From: Rusavskia elegans
Lineage: Eukaryota; Ascomycota; Lecanoromycetes; Teloschistales; Teloschistaceae
Length of the DNA stretch: 59,907 nt
Direction: 5' to 3'
Assembly (NCBI GenBank): GCA_011316305.1
Contig: SAUG01000095.1
Span: 1 to 59,907 of the forward strand
The translations under genes were made by a program, and so were the position numbers. Positions within the stretch are counted from its first letter, which is position 1. Every line of letters begins with the position of its first letter. Shown in pieces: positions 30,266 through 42,808 of this stretch. The notes under the pieces were generated by a model. The model made no database searches. It worked only from the letters and a program-made list of their open reading frames with translations, and was not told the origin of the DNA.

Positions 30266-33200
30266 CTACGGCTCCGACTTCCTCGCCCAGAAATCCAGAC
30301 TGGCGACAATATCCTCGCCGACCTCATCTTCATATGCGTATAAGATCTAGGGGGCCAAGTCAGTGACACATATAGTAAGAGAGGTAGGGCGCCTACCTCC
30401 GAGGTTGAAACATGAAGCATCCGGATGTTTTTGGCCGTGATAATGTACACCAGCGCCGCCGTTTCCAGATGCCGAATCTCTATGAAACTTGGCTCGAAAG
30501 CCAGCAAGTAGGGATGCGATAAAGCGAAACTATTTGGCCGGCCTTCCCAATTGATGATCCAGTCAGACCTCGTTCGCCAACCATTGCGGTTGACAAAGAA
30601 GGAGAAATCCGTGTAATGTAACAGAAATTCACCATTCAGTCGTTCGATGGAGACCGGAACGTTGTCCTTCCGCGAAACGAAATCCAGCGATGTGTCGGCA
30701 TTATCCAGTAATGGCTGAGTCTCAAGGGTCTCCAAGCTGACAACCTCAAAGCCTCGGGTACATGCAACACATAATTTAGATCGTAAGAAATCAATAGATG
30801 TAGATTCGGCGGGAACGTAGAATTCCTGTGTCTTCACGATTAGCAGATAGCGGGTGCTCAAGTCCTGTGTTGTCCTTACCTTGAATGCACGGAGTGATTC
30901 CCCTCCTCCTTGGAACATCCTAGGAATTGCGGGTTTTTTCTTACTCTTGATGTTGCTCTCGGTGGGCTCGTAGACTTTGATCGTTGTCGATATACCAGAC
31001 ATCTTTGCAGCACAAACCAGATGCCTTCCCATACAGACACCCGACTTGAAAAAGTTTGCATGACCCTGTATTTTCTTCGGTCTTTTCAAGAGATTGTCGT
31101 TGGACTCGAGAGCTTCAAGAGGAAATACGTAGAGGCCTTTGTTGGCCAGGACCAAGAGCATCTGGTACTCTTCCATGACATCGACTTGCGTCACGGAGCC
31201 AATTTCCACAACTCGCCTAGGCTTCGCCTCGGCAGCTTTTTGACGACGATCGGAGATATATATCCCTTGGTCAGTGCCGTAGACGAATTTGCGTCCACCG
31301 TCTGGATAGGTCAGTCAGATAGATATTTGCTACGCAACCTCTCACACAACTTACCGATGGGCACTAAGCAATTGACTTTGTGCACTGCTGAGAAGGCATG
31401 TTCACATAGTATACTTTTGGTGAAAAAGTTCCCCCGCTCTCGAAGTTTGTTCTGTTGCCCTTCGATATTCTCCATCCACTTCCGGCGTGCAATTTGTGAA
31501 GTAGCATACAGAGTCTGCTCGTATCCACCTTTTCCAATGTGCCTAAAGGTGATTGGGAAGCCCTCTTTGGCATTGGGGGCAGTGTTGGGTTGCTTGGGGG
31601 CTGCTTTGACACCTGGGATCAAGCTGGATGATGGCCGTTTCGATATTCCCAGTTTTGGAATTACCTCATCCATCTGGGTGATACTCAGCAATTCAAGGGG
31701 GATCGGCCTCTTGTAAACCCGCATCTCTTCACGCTTGCCGACCTGCTTCGTCCTGACCATGAGTAGAGCGTGATTGAAAAGATAGACCGTGATCTCATTC
31801 GAGTCCGCCGGCCCTTTCTTCAGTTGACTCTTATACACCATCTCCCGATTCTCCTCAAGCAATCGCAAATCACCCTTCTCGCCAGGCCATATCAGCTGCG
31901 ATTGCAGTTGCCTAAGGTTGAATTGATTCTCCGCTTTTCCAGACTCTTGGTTGACCTTGCTTAAGAACTCCTTGATCATGGCAACGGCTCTGGGAATGTC
32001 CTTGATGTCAGGATTGTCTTCCGCAGTATACTTGAGGACACCTTCAAGGAGCAATGGATAGCGCGCCAGTCTTGTCGTCGGTTTCGTCAGATAACCGTTC
32101 AGCTCAAGCTTCCGAGACTCCTTCAAACGCTCTGTTTCGTCTACAAACCGGGAGAAAGCCAAGTTCGATGCCCTTTCGGTCTCGAATTCGTACTTACCCC
32201 ATAACTGATTTGCTCCATACTTGACAAACGGCTCGAAACGAGGAACAAACGCTACGAACAAGTCACCCACGTTATGCACAACAGGATTCTCTTGCTGCCT
32301 CCTCGTCAAGGCATCGGCAAGCCTTGAGTTGACGGCATGTACTTCCATGCAATTCGAGAAGACGGTGCGAACAAATTTCTCGCGTCTTTGTTCAGGCACA
32401 GGCGAAGGATTTGCTGGATTAGCCGATCGGAGTGGCTTCATCCAGAAGTCCCTCAGATATTCCAAATCTTTCACAAAATCACGTTCCGTGTACATGAGTT
32501 CGGAAATCACCTCCTGACGTTTCTTTTCTCTGTCGTTGACACTATCCGCTACTTCTTGAGATACCGTATTGATCCAAAGCTTCTGTTCGTCACTTTCCTC
32601 GGCATGCATACTTGAAGTCGACTGCTGCCGTCGAAGTCCGGGTTGGGGCTGCAGATTCAATCGAGCCTGCTGTTCCAATCGGCGTGGACATGCTATTGAG
32701 TAACAAAGACGATCCTTAGTGCATGTAGGAGAGTAGCATTCAGTGAGAAGAGTGAAAACGCCGTTGACTTCTGAGGATGTATCTTCCGTCAATGATTCTC
32801 GAAATTGGAATATCTCGGTAGGTGAGTCTCTAAGACGATGATCATATGTAACGTCATGGAAGAACTTTTGAGCATCTAAAGCACGGCCAAGAAGTAGGGC
32901 CAGGTTTCGATCGGTCGTCTTGATAATGTAGGCAATAAGATCCACTGCTTCGCCACCCGTGAAGGCAAATTTGTAGCATAGATCATTCTTGTTTCGATCT
33001 CCTGGTGCGATCCTCTCTCGAAATACTTCGGCAACCCTCGACAGGAGCGCAGGATACACCAGGGGCGCCCTTTGTTGCGCGGAAATAACAGCACTTGAAT
33101 TGGAGCCACCATTAGTCTGTATAGCCGGCCTGTGTTGCATGGAATCCGTTCTTTCACTAGGCACGATTGTGGACGCCATTGACATGGTGCGAGAAGGGGG

Positions 33201-34106
33201 AGCAGTGCTTTGTGGGCTCATCGTTCTCGAGCCTGAGGTCTGTCCGTTCGGCGTTTGTATGTTTGCAGCCACGGCCGAATTCTGGTCTTGGGTCTGGACT
33301 TGCGGGAGTTCCGACCCAGATTCGCGCCTCCTGTTCGGTATCACCCTTCCACTCATTGTTTGGTTGTGATCTCGATCCATCGAGAAGGATGTCATCGACA
33401 TTGCCCTCTCATCATGACGTTCTGGAACTATACGACCTTGGGCCGTTGTCCGTGAGCCGAGTGATTGATACGGTGGCTGACGGAAAGCGTTTGCGGAAGC
33501 TTGATTGTAATTGTTGGCCGGTGGATTATAGGTAGGCGCTGTCATCGAAGCCATTGATCTTGTTCTGTAAGGATCCGGATTTGACGCTAGATCCGGTGGG
33601 TGACCACGATTCGGGATGGGCTTATAAGCATCAGCAAGACTAGGAGGATAGCTACGGTTCGGAACAGGGCGATTGGGCTGAGTCGGTGGAGGTTGTCGTG
33701 AGTCTATACGCTGGGGTTGGGGGTACGGTCGACGAACAGGATTGAGAGGCTGAGGGAGGTTTTGAGGTTGCGGTTGCGGTTGGACGGGGCCACTTGAGCT
33801 TCGTTGAGGTGGATAGTAGCCATTGGGAATGCTCGGGGAATAAGCATTCTGCGGCTGTCTTACTGGAATGGGTCTATGTGCTGGTCCTCCTGGAGGCGAT
33901 TGAGAACTCATTGTAGATTGGGTAGACATGGTTTGCGATCTCTCAGGGGGTACCTGTGGTGGTTGAGAGCCCATGGTCTGAGAGCGGCCGGGAGGCAAGG
34001 CATTGCCGAAGATGTTGGAGAAGGCGGCGTCTCTTTGGTAGGATGAGGCATGACTATAGTTGTTGGTTTGTGCATTACGATCTTGCTGGACGCTGTAGTC
34101 GGCCAT
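30266..34106 (-). CDS. rom2: Rho1 guanine nucleotide exchange factor (Rom2 type)
   Basis: Activates Rho1 at the plasma membrane in the cell-wall integrity pathway by exchanging GDP for GTP. Exons 34106-31355, 31301-30397 and 30346-30266 join in phase to 1245 aa. Order of domains: long disordered Pro/Gln/Ser-rich N-terminus (about 1-345) with repeated SQTM motifs, DEP domain near 359-435 (DLCYKFAFTGGEAVDLI), DH/RhoGEF domain near 525-720 (ISELMYTERDFVKDLEYL, LTKPTTRLARYPLLLE), PH-like domain near 750-890, and a CNH domain from about 915 to the end (FVYGTDQGIYI, GVCMGRHLVCAA, SHPYLLAFEPSFIEIRHL). The introns are 53 and 50 nt. A C-terminal 26-residue exon finishes the CNH fold. The domain order is diagnostic of Rom1/Rom2. 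Confidence 0.95.
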
Positions 34107-34761
34107 CCCAGGACTTCCCCTCCGTTATAGGTATATTGGCCAAGGAGAGTCTTCTGCACGTAAAGACGGCCTCCAGTTGAGTCCCACCAAGGATTTTCTC
34201 CAGCAGAAGCCTGGACAGTCCTGGTCTAACACATGAAACCTCTGCCCCTTGTAGATCCACCTCTTCCAGTGTGGAGTTACCGTTGTGGCGAGTGGATGCG
34301 ATATGGCGAATCCACGCGAGTTTGTTGTCAGCTTCGGCAGGTTCGCCAAATCAGGGTATGGTAGCAGAATGCGTTGTGAGATAGTCGGTCAGGTCTTGTG
34401 AGGAGTTCGAAGGAGTTGTGAGGTTGTTGAATGGTCGTCTGCTGGCGGTATACACTTGCAGTCATGGTGGTGGATAAAGAGTCGTTGAAAACAAGTCTCT
34501 AAATCCTGCCAAAACCGAAAACCGGGGAGGTGAACCCTGCACTTCACCACTCCCCCTCTGCAACTGATCCTTTCCAATCTTTATCTAAGTAGCAGCTTGC
34601 GCCTTCATACTTTCGTCATCTCTTTCAGCATCAGTGCATACAAGTGCCTCGATTGCATCGCTCTCGTCAAGCGCCTTCGCCAACAAAGGTAGCTAGAGAG
34701 GTCCGTCTACATTGTCAGTCAATCCCGACAACAACGAGCATCGTCGCGAAGCGCTTTCACC
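34107..34761. promoter_or_regulatory. divergent promoter region, rom2 / vma3
   Basis: 655 bp between the divergent rom2 and vma3 starts. The part next to vma3 is CT-rich with a CTTTCACC leader just before its ATG. Several short frames exist but none is supported. Confidence 0.5.
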
Positions 34762-35642
34762 ATGGCGGAATTCGAGACATCGCCCAAGTTTGCGCCTTTC
34801 TTTGGCATGGTGCGTGTGTCTCAATACAGGGATCCCGCTACAAGACTTGCTGCTAACGTGGTGATCAGGGTGGTATTGCTTTTGCTGTACGCCTTTCACA
34901 ACCTCTACTCCTACGGCGACTATGCTGACGCCTGCAGATGATATTCGGATGTCAGTGATGTGAAGGGATGGATCTCAGCAAAGGCCCAGCTGACGACAGT
35001 ACTTGCACAGGCGCAGGAGCGGCATACGGCACTGCGAAGGCAGGCATCGGCATCGCAGGAGTGGGAACATTCCGGCCTGATCTGATCATGAAGGTCTGCA
35101 GTGCCATAATCGCTACATTGTTCGTGTCGACTGAGCGCTGATGAGGGTCACGCAGTCCTTGATACCCGTGGTCATGGCTGGGATCATTGCGGTCTACTCG
35201 CTTGTCATAGCAGTCCTGATTGCAAGTGCAATAACGCCTGACAAGAAATACAGCCTTTACAAGTACGTCGGCGCCATCCTGATTACGAGTGAAGAAGGGT
35301 GGCACTGATTCATCTACCAGCGGGTTTCTGCATCTCGCGGCTGGCCTATCTGTGGGACTGACAGGACTCGCGGCCGGCTATACCATCGGCATCGTTGGGG
35401 ACACGGTATGTCATGGCTGGTTCGATGCGTGCTGGCCATCTATACTGATGGCACCAAGGGGGTTCGAGCGTACATGCAACAGTCACGGATATTTGTAGGC
35501 ATGGTGTTGATTCTGATCTTCGGGGAAGTGCTGGGACTATACGGGTATGCTTTCCGTCCGCACAGCGGCTGACCAGAGTGAAGCTGACTAGAGCAGCCTC
35601 ATCGTCGGGCTCATACTGAACACCAGCGTAACCGAAGTCTGA
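34762..35642 (+). CDS. vma3: V-type ATPase 16-kDa proteolipid subunit c
   Basis: Forms the proton-carrying c-ring of the vacuolar ATPase. Eight exons: 34762-34809, 34869-34886 (18 nt), 34938-34950 (13 nt), 35011-35093, 35156-35262, 35321-35405, 35459-35544 and 35597-35642. They join in phase to 161 aa, the normal size. Four transmembrane helices are visible: [58 protein letters not shown] and [18 protein letters not shown]. The last carries the essential proton-binding Glu in [23 protein letters not shown] and [14 protein letters not shown] are family hallmarks. The micro-exons 2 and 3 are required to keep helix 1 in frame, and the intron density is high for such a short gene. Confidence 0.95.
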
Positions 35643-36475
35643 TCATCTTGGATCGCAACGCAGGCGTATAACAACAGGCTTTGGTAACAATGACTGCACG
35701 CACAGACGTTTAGTACATAGTGCGCGGGAAGATTGGCCGTGTATAGTATCTTTAATCCGAGTTTCCCGATTTTGCCACGGAAGAAGATGCTAAGCGTCTG
35801 TGGAATCCAATGGAGAGCGAACAAGTCGATTGATGGCGGGCTGCGGAGGCAGGAAGACGTAGGAAATGTGCCGATGGAAATGCGGTAATCGCAGCGATTT
35901 GACACTTGCGTTAGTCATTTGCGTGACGACCCCCAAATGAAGGCTGCGATAGTGGGATTTGTCCGACAGGAGCTGTCACCGATTATTATTATTGTCGACT
36001 GTCACCTTGCCTTAATATGCGACTGTCACTCATAAAGGAGGCTGACCCCCACCGTTAATTCCCTTCGGACCCTCCGTTGAAGAAGTCGCTACACCACAAT
36101 CCAATCGACAACCCTCCACCAGACCGTCCCTACAGGTCTCGGCATGCATCTCGAATAATTAACAATAAGCTGGCCAGGACGCTCGAACCAATCTGGCAGC
36201 ATGCCCGCAACACACATGGCGACTAGACCGGGGCTCCCTGCGCGTCATAGCTCCCTCTTCCCGCAAATGGGCTGGTTCCCCTCGTCGAGGCGCAATGCCC
36301 TAGTAGCAATCGATCAAGATCCCGTACCACCAACATCCCATTCGGAACCGGTTTCTCCCTCAGGCGCTTCTGCTGCCTCTTCCTTCTCTCAATGGTCGCC
36401 AACACCGTTGAACCGTTGGGCGTGAATCCCACCTGTCGCCCTCATTTCTCTCGAGACTGACCACGCGGTAACAGC
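35643..36475. other. intergenic between vma3 and the kinase
   Basis: 833 bp with a small ATTATTATT run near 35985 and the upstream ORF at 36201. It should contain the vma3 terminator and the kinase promoter. Confidence 0.45.
36201..36425 (+). other. possible upstream ORF of the PKA-like kinase
   Basis: A 74-codon ATG frame ends 50 bp before the kinase ATG. It shows no domain, and the Pro/Ser-rich composition is not informative. It could lie in the 5' leader and act as a translational brake, or simply be chance. Confidence 0.3.
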
Positions 36476-38084
36476 ATGGCCACAGCGACCATCAAGCACG
36501 GAGCGCACAAACTCCTGCACCGTGACAGGACCGCCACCACCGATGCACCCCCAGTCGATAACGAGAAATGCCAGCAAGAAAAACAATTCATCGCCGATTT
36601 CTGCGAGAATGCAAAGCCTTTGGCTCCGAACCAGATAGCAGACTCCCCTCGGAACAAACAGCTCGCAACATCGTCGCAGCAGCTCCGAATACAAGACTTC
36701 GAGCTTATCAAGACTCTTGGCACGGGTGAGCCGAAGGATGCGAAAGTGAAAATCTGCTGAATGGAGATTGAATCTGTGCAGGAACATTCGCCAGGGTATG
36801 GCTTGCAACCTTAGCTGGCGGTTCAAGGAACAGCAACGATTGCCGAGTCTTTGCACTGAAGATATTACGCAAAACCGACAGTAAGAGAACATGGATACTT
36901 TCACATCGGACAACGGGGGACATGTCGTGTCTAATGCCATACTTCTGCAGTCATCCGGTTGAAGCAGGTGGAGCATATTCGAAATGAGAGGAGAACACTC
37001 GCAGCTGTTGCTGGCCATCCATTCATCACAACATTGGTGACGACTTTCTCCGACCGTGATAGTCTTTATATGCTGGTCCGCCATCCCAAACGAAGTCCGA
37101 AAGCGACATGGAAGGCTGACCGACCCCTGTAGCTGGACTATTGCCCCGGAGGCGAAGTCTTCTCATACTTGCGAAAAGCGAAAAAGTTTGATGTGGATAC
37201 CGCCCGCTTTTATGCCGCAGAGATTGTTTTGATTTTGGAATTCCTCCATACCAATCAAGGCATCGCGTATCGGGACATGAAACCGGAGAATATCCTTATC
37301 GATGCGGAGGGCCATTTAAAGTTGGTAGACTTTGGATTTGCAAAGAAGGTCGATGCAAGTATGTTATTCCGAGTCGCGATAAGCTGGGACTGCTTCTGAC
37401 TGGTAAAGGAGAGACGTATACGCTCTGCGGCACCCCAGAATACCTGGCCCCTGAAGTGATCAAGAATTCAGGTAATCTCCGTTTCATGAAAACAACCCAG
37501 GCCACAATGTCTTCTACCCTTGAGAGTACAGCTGCTAATGATAGCAATGTACAGGCCATGGTACTGCCGTCGATTGGTGGGCGTTCGGGATTCTGGTGTA
37601 TGAATTCCTTGTGGGACAGCCACCATTTTGGCATCAGAATCCGATGAAAAATTACGAAATGTAAGCTCTCCTCTCACCATGCCACATCTATGAAAATAGG
37701 TGCATGAGCGGCATGTCGATGGAGGCTCAACCTGGTGAACCTGCCACTAATCCTGCGGGCAGGATCTGCGGCGGCAAAATCAAATTCCCTCCGGACATGG
37801 ACCCTGACGCTCAGTCACTCATCAGCGGTCTCTGCACGGTCAATCCTACCCATCGTCTCGGAAACCTTTCTGGCGGCGTCAATCGAGTTAAATCTCACCC
37901 CTTCTTCGCGCCAATCGACTGGGATGCACTCTACTACCGTAAAGTCAAAGGGCCCATCATCCCAAAACTGCTACACCCGGCCGACACCAGCTGCTTCGAT
38001 AACTACGATGCTGCACCAGAGCAAAGGAGCACATATACCAAGGAGATGGCGAGTAAGTACGACAATGAGTTCAAGGAATTCTGA
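36476..38084 (+). CDS. AGC protein kinase, PKA catalytic-subunit-like
   Basis: Serine/threonine kinase closest to cAMP-dependent kinase. Seven exons: 36476-36725, 36782-36880, 36951-37075, 37133-37358, 37409-37471, 37555-37660 and 37763-38084. They join in phase to 396 aa. Gly loop [11 protein letters not shown] spans intron 1; the ATP lysine is in FALKIL; the catalytic loop is YRDMKPEN, the Mg loop DFGFAKK, and the activation loop [12 protein letters not shown]. The hydrophobic C-terminal motif FKEF closes the chain, as in PKA. The N-terminal 75 residues are poorly conserved. The last acceptor (37762) was chosen over one near 37698 because it removes a 21-residue insertion not expected in the kinase core. 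It probably represents the second PKA catalytic gene found in many moulds; that assignment is inferred. Confidence 0.9.
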
Positions 38085-38490
38085 TGTCGTATTGCAGAGG
38101 GAAATCCTAGGTGTGAATAAGTCAGTGAGCAGTGAGCCACGATGTCCATACCTTCTCCTTTTTGGGGGCAACATGCAGAGAGCACGGCGTCCGTGGCATC
38201 AATGTCTGAGCAAAGCGAGGGTGTTCAAGGCTTGAAAGGCTTTTCAGTGGTATTTTTCTCCAGGATAACTGTTCATAGACAAGACACTTCATGTGTGCGA
38301 GATTGTTATGCTAAAGGGCACACTTGGTGGCTCTATACATAGACAACTATGATGTGCATGTTTTTAGTCTTGTATGACCACGTACTGACATGTGGACATT
38401 TCGGACGCGTGGTGGCAATGTATCAGCGTGGTGAGGTTCATTCAGTCAAAAGCTCTGTGCCCCTCCTGTTTTCGCCCTGTTGTAGTCTTA
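38085..38490. other. intergenic, kinase 3' region up to the transposon
   Basis: 406 bp of normal base composition with no supported gene. It ends in the TA dinucleotide (38489-38490) used as transposon target. Confidence 0.5.
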
Positions 38491-38591
38491 CCCCAGATTC
38501 GATAATTAGTGATAAAAACGTGATTTTCCCCGTACTACCTACTAAAATTTTGGCGTGATTTAATAAGACCTCTACTACCTATATTTTAACC
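38491..38591. repeat. left terminal inverted repeat, 101 bp
   Basis: Reads CCCCAGATTCG... to ...TATTTTAACC. It is the reverse complement of 42809-42909 except for two C/T differences at CpA positions. Confidence 0.95.
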
Positions 38592-38749
38592 TTACTGCTA
38601 CCCTTAAGGTTATTTAACCTACCTAATCGGATTAAATTAAAGCTATTTATACTTCCTCTTTATACCGAATATAGTTTTTTCGTATATTATTTAAAATTTA
38701 GATAATAACGCTACCGCCGGAGCTACTAGAGCTCTTTAAAAATATCTTT

Positions 38750-40560
38750 CTAATTCTACTTCCGTTATAAAAATACTTCTAAAACTATCGAAGCGGCAGG
38801 TAGATATACTAAAAAAAAGGTAATTAAAAAAGAAAATACTAAAAAGAAAGCTATTATTAAAGTTACTAAATAGTAAACTACTAAAAAAAAGGCCGTTAAA
38901 AAGACTATTATTAAAAAAAATACTACTATCGAAATAGTCTCTAAAAAAGAGATTATAGAGATTATTGCCGCTACTAAAAAAGAGTTTACTAAAAAAAAGC
39001 CCGCGGAGAAGATTTAGTAGCTATTAAATCTTACGCGTATTCGTACTAACGCTTTAAAAGACTTTACTAGTAATAAAATATAGGCCGGAAGCGGTTAAAA
39101 TAATAAAATTTAGCTACTTTTATTAGCGGTCTATACTATAAGCTAGTATATCTACTAGAAAAAAGATACCTCGGCTAATATTATCTTTAAAAGCTCTAAT
39201 ATATCTAAATCTTTTAGCTTCGATACTTTTACTAATAAAGTTATTAAAAAAATTAATTAAAAATATTAGATTATAGAGGGTTTTTTTTTTATAAAATCTT
39301 TCGCGTTTATATAATTTTTAATAGCAAAAGTATAAAATACCTATTATTAGTACGAAAATTTAAACTAATAGTTAAAGGTCGATAGGATTATTTAATACTA
39401 GATTAATAATAAAAAAAGGAAGAGTATTAGTATTTATATCTAATAGAAATACGAGCCTATTTTAACTAGTAAAACTAGAAAAAATTTTTTAAATAAAAAT
39501 AAAAGTAAAAAACGTAAAACGTCTTTCGATATAGATATAAATAATTCTAAAGATTTTATATTAATTAATTCTAGTATTAATATTTCCTATATAGATTCCG
39601 ATTCTTTATTATCTTCGGGGACTACTAAAAAGAAAAAAAAAAAGATAGTAATTAAAAAGTAGAAGCTAGAGGCCGCCTATTATTATAAAATAAAGAAAAT
39701 CTATAGATAATTTAGATATAATTTTATCCGAATTAACTAATATAATAGAATTAAATATCTAGGTAAAAATAAATATAGTTACTAGTAGCCGGTCGGTAAG
39801 AAAATCTATTATCTCTTTATTCTACGCTAGATTACCGCCTAGAATAAAATAATAAGCCTAGCTATTTAAAGAAAGGTAAAGTATATAGATATTAATATAA
39901 TATATCTACCGAAAAAAATTAGAAACCAGTTTATTATCTTTTATATAAGAGGTATTTAGATAGTAGAAGATTTAAAGAAAAAAAAAGAGGTAAACGATAT
40001 TCCTATTTAATAAACGCCTGCTATAATTATTTATTAAACTACTATTTTTACTCTATAGTAGAATTTCGTATAGTAGTTTAAAGATACTAGAAAGATTTTT
40101 TAGTTTTTTAAATACTATTAAAGAAATAGCGACCTAGAATTTAGTTTTCTACTATATACGAGGCCTATTTTTTAGCTTTCTACTATTAAAAAGATAGTTA
40201 AAAAGTTTAAAAAAAAGGATCCCCTAATATTTAGTAGCCCTATTTAAATTTCCGGTAACTAAAGATATTTATATACTAAATATTTTATATAATAGATTAA
40301 AAATAATTCTACCGAACGTAAAGATTTTAAAGTAATATTTAAAAAATATAATACTATAGACTTTAGTTTTAAATAGATATATAAACTCGGCTAGGAGAAT
40401 TAAAAGAAAATAAAAATAGAAAAAGATTTCGGTAATCGTTTCCGCGATAAAATTAAAAACTAGAAAAAATAGTTTCTATAAAGTAATTAATTTAGTACGC
40501 TTATTAATACTATAGTATATTCTGCTAAAATTTATATATAAATATAAAGTATTAGAAATA
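38750..40560 (+). pseudogene. lysine-rich ORF remnant of the transposon, RIP-inactivated
   Basis: One frame reads through long stretches in which stops are mostly TAG or TAA where CAG, CAA or TGG would be expected before RIP. The beginning is very Lys/Thr-rich (TKKK and KKAVKK blocks near 38800-38960); later parts are richer in Ile, Tyr and Lys. No domain is recognised. It runs towards the transposase remnant on the other strand. Ends are approximate. Part of the Lys/Ile/Tyr bias is due to RIP. Confidence 0.5.
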
Positions 40561-41499
40561 CTAGAAAGTAATAATAAAAATATATAATAAATATATTATC
40601 GGAATTTTTATAGTTCTATTATATATATAATTAATAGTAATTTATAGATTAATTAAATATAAAATAGTTAATAATATAACTAGTACTATATATACGGAAC
40701 TAAGCTGAATATTCTATAATTTTTAATATAAAAGGTTTTTCTAACGATTTTTAATAGTAGAATATTTTCTATAATCGAGGTAAATATTATTTACGGGTCT
40801 ATAATTCTCTATATATTATTTCGATATATTAGATATTTTTAAATCTGAATCTTTAGATATAGACTTTTTAAACGTAATTTTATTAACTCCGAATACTTTT
40901 ATTAAAATTATAAAATATTTAATTTAGTAGAAGTTATTAAAAATTAGGGTCTTATTAAAGATTAGAGAAGGGGGTTTTTAAAATATAAAATTCGACCGCT
41001 AAATCTACCGGGCGTAATATTCTAATTCTTTTATTAATTTACTACGTATTTAAATTTCGCTCGATTCTATTAATTTTTAATTCTATAGATAGTATATAAT
41101 AAATTCTAAAATATTATACTATATTTAAACTCGATTAAAATAGTATATAGCTATTAAAGAAACTTAGATATAATATAGCGCTTTTAATAATTAAATTCTA
41201 TATAAAGTTCTATATTAGTACCCGGCGTCTATTATAATATCTTTCGCGGAGCTATAGTTAATTAGGAACGTTAAACCGGTATCCGGCTATATTAATTCGG
41301 AATAGAATCGCTATAGAACTTTAAATTATTAAAGTAAATAAAATCTTATATCCTAAATAATAAATTAATTATTCTAATTAAACTATCTATATTATAGAAT
41401 AAGTTTTAAATTAAATAAAACGTAATCGATCGGTTTAAAAATTATAAAAATCGAACGATATTTAAAATAATAGTAAATTATTTTAAAAATTCTAATATT

Positions 41500-42760
41500 A
41501 TACCCGGGGGGCTTAGTAGTTTTAGTACTAATATCTTTAATCTTAATTTTTACTTTCTTTTTTTTTTTATTATTATTTTATATCTAATCGTTCCAGTTAA
41601 CGTCCGAATTACCTAGATAATTCTAATCTACTACTTTACCGTCGACTAGTTTTAGATATCCGGAGTAGATAAAATAGCTTTAAACTTTAAAAACGCTATT
41701 ATAAGATTCGATACCCGCTTCTATAAATTTACGAAACGATATTATTTCTAAAAATCTATAGTACTTTTTTATCTAGGCCTTTAAAATTAAAAAGAATTCT
41801 TCGATCGGATTATAATTAGGCGAATAGAATAGAAGATATTAGATTTTTATTCCGAAATAACCGTAGAACTTTTTAATCTTTCTATTTTTATATACTAAGT
41901 AGTTATCTAGAATAATTACGGATTTCGGACCTAAATAGAAATTATATAACGGAAAGACCTATTATTCTAAAAACTATTTAAAGCGATAGCTTTTAATCGA
42001 ATCTTTATAGATTATATATATAAAGAGGCCGTTTAAATAATAGATAGGAAGAATATTATAGTACTATAAATAATAAAAAAAGATCCGGAATATTAATTTA
42101 ATACCGAATTTAGATTATCTTTGTTTATAATAAGTTATATATTTATTACCTACGTTTTCGTTAAAGTATATAAGCTATTTATAGCTATAATAATTAATTT
42201 TAAAGATATAATAATTATAAAAGGATTTTAATTATTTTTTAGCTTTTTACTATAAGGATTTTCTACTAATTTTTATTTTCTTTAATACTTTATAGATCCG
42301 GTTAGCGCTAATTACTATATTATACTAGTTAAAAAAGAATTTCTATATTTTATTTAAATATAGATCCGGGTTTTATTTTAAATACTTTTTTAACTTTTTT
42401 TTTATAGTATTTATAAACTTTATATAACGACCTCGCTTCTTTTTTTAGAAAACCTAATAACTGCCGAATATAATAAAGTTAAATTTAATATAATAGACTA
42501 TTATAATACCGTAGTCTTCTATTATAGTAATTTTATCTAGACGAACGCTATTAATAAAAAGTTATATAATATAGATCTTTTATACTAGTAATAATCGCTT
42601 TTTTATTTTTACTATATAGTATAATCGAGTTAGTAATAGATAAAGGAAGGATAAAACGTAATTATATATATAGTAACTACCGGTAGTAGTAAACTTTAAT
42701 CCGAATCCTACTCTATTAGCTCTACTATAAATTATAGGATAATAAATAAATAGTAGCTTT
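41500..42760 (-). pseudogene. DDE transposase remnant, RIP-inactivated
   Basis: On the minus strand a block near 41932-41905 reads GPKSVIILDN and one near 41835-41785 reads YSPNYNPIEEFF. This is the second Asp and the third acidic residue context of the DDE_3 / Tc1-IS630 transposase family. Stops interrupt the frame upstream and downstream at TAG/TAA codons. Approximate ends only; non-functional. Confidence 0.75.
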
Positions 42761-42808
42761 AGAATTACCGCTTTAAATATACCTAATCGACGTTAATATA
42801 GTAGTAGA

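Noticed and set aside
36389..37084. 231-codon minus-strand open frame
   Set aside because: It is antisense to the PKA-like kinase exons and introns, with no domain; the plus-strand kinase explains the region.
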